NCBI RefSeq assembly: GCF_934295145.1
Contig: NZ_CAKRAS010000016.1
Coordinates: 1 to 50,809, forward strand
Direction of reading: 5' to 3'
Length of the DNA: 50,809 bases
DNA from: an uncultured Eubacterium sp.
Lineage (GTDB): Bacteria; Bacillota; Clostridia; Lachnospirales; Lachnospiraceae
The translations under genes and the position numbers were made by a program. Below the pieces are notes generated by a model. It was given only the letters and a program-made list of their open reading frames with translations, was not told the origin of the DNA and searched no databases. Position 1 is the stretch's first letter; the number at the start of each line of letters is the position of its first letter. Shown piece after piece: positions 50,523-50,809 of this stretch.

Positions 50523-50809
50523 ATGGTATTAGTAAACACAGATTATATATCAGGAAAAGAACTGGAGATGCTTGGAATGGTAAAAGGAAGTACCATCCAG
50601 TGCAAAAATATTGGCAGAGATATCGGTGCAAGCTTCAAAAATCTGGTAGGGGGAGAAATGAAAGCCTATACCGAGATGATGAACGAAGCAAGAGATTTGG
50701 CGATTCAGCGTATGGTAGAAGAAGCTGAAGGACTTGGTGCAGACGCAGTGGTAAATATTCGTTTTGCGACATCAGCTATCATCCAGGGAGCAGCCGAAGT
50801 CATCGCATA
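50523..50809 (+). CDS. YbjQ/UPF0145-family protein, C-terminus cut by the window
   Basis: The first 95 residues are present and no stop occurs before the end. It starts MVLVNTDYISGKELEMLGMV, followed by GSTIQCKNIGRDIGASFKNL, LAIQRMVEEAEGLGADAVVN and IRFATSAIIQGAAE, the recognised pattern of the DUF74/YbjQ family, sometimes called heavy-metal-binding. The real function is unknown. GGGAGG lies 10 bases before the ATG. The family is usually about 105 residues, so few residues should be missing. Confidence 0.85.
   Translation, partial: MVLVNTDYISGKELEMLGMVKGSTIQCKNIGRDIGASFKNLVGGEMKAYTEMMNEARDLAIQRMVEEAEGLGADAVVNIRFATSAIIQGAAEVIA

Overview
The window reads as a chromosomal stretch of a spore-forming, anaerobic Clostridia, most likely a gut Lachnospiraceae (Blautia/Ruminococcus-like). 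Evidence: the sporulation set yabP-yabQ-divIC-spoIIE in the classic Firmicutes order (hup-rqcP-yabP-yabQ-divIC-spoIIE-tilS-hpt-ftsH), a T-box in front of proS, butyrate kinase, a 2-hydroxyacyl-CoA dehydratase-type activase, strong AGGAGG ribosome sites and many Rho-independent terminators. No phage, transposase, CRISPR array or rRNA/tRNA gene was seen; the accessory signal lies in small structured repeats.

Layout. 1-300: a palindromic repeat (element A) with a second structured element (B) nested in it. 304-6529 (minus strand): one operon for an adenylation-carrier-thioester reductase protein, two paralogous dehydratase-like subunits and an ATP-dependent activator, resembling a split benzoyl-CoA reductase/hydroxyacyl-CoA dehydratase (BCR/HAD) system of the type linked to anaerobic plasmalogen synthesis. 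6711-11118: T-box, proS, cca, and a CotS-family kinase-fold protein. 11244-21105: phosphoglucomutase, HU, then the RqcP/sporulation/division block ending in tilS, hpt and ftsH. 21618-23726: GH13 glucanase. 24125-25879: BlaI plus a frameshifted BlaR1-like peptidase. 26116-28514: four tandem Spo0A-like boxes, an FRG-like protein, an LCP cell-wall ligase and a zinc-ribbon peptide. 28810-30728: ribosomal protein bL25 and butyrate kinase. 30926-35924: a membrane glycosyltransferase divergent from a two-component system. 36175-39056: MerR regulator, second copy of element A, GH20 hexosaminidase. 39278-46265: YfhO-like protein, LrgAB, an unknown protein, a GDPD and a MATE exporter. 46296-47382: a cluster of hairpin repeats and a small unknown gene. 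47383-50809: trigger-factor-like protein lacking the ribosome-binding domain, a GntR-regulated ABC exporter, and the start of a YbjQ-family gene that runs off the window.

The strongest new signals are: (i) element B, two copies with three hairpins whose stems differ by compensatory changes while the flanking single-stranded bases are kept; (ii) element C, five hairpins with different stems around a shared core; (iii) the reductase/BCR-HAD operon; (iv) Spo0A-type regulatory DNA in front of spoIIE (with the characteristic 21-bp -35/-10 spacer) and in front of an uncharacterised FRG-like gene. Positions of motifs and promoters were read by eye; homology calls rest on recognised motifs and no database search was run.
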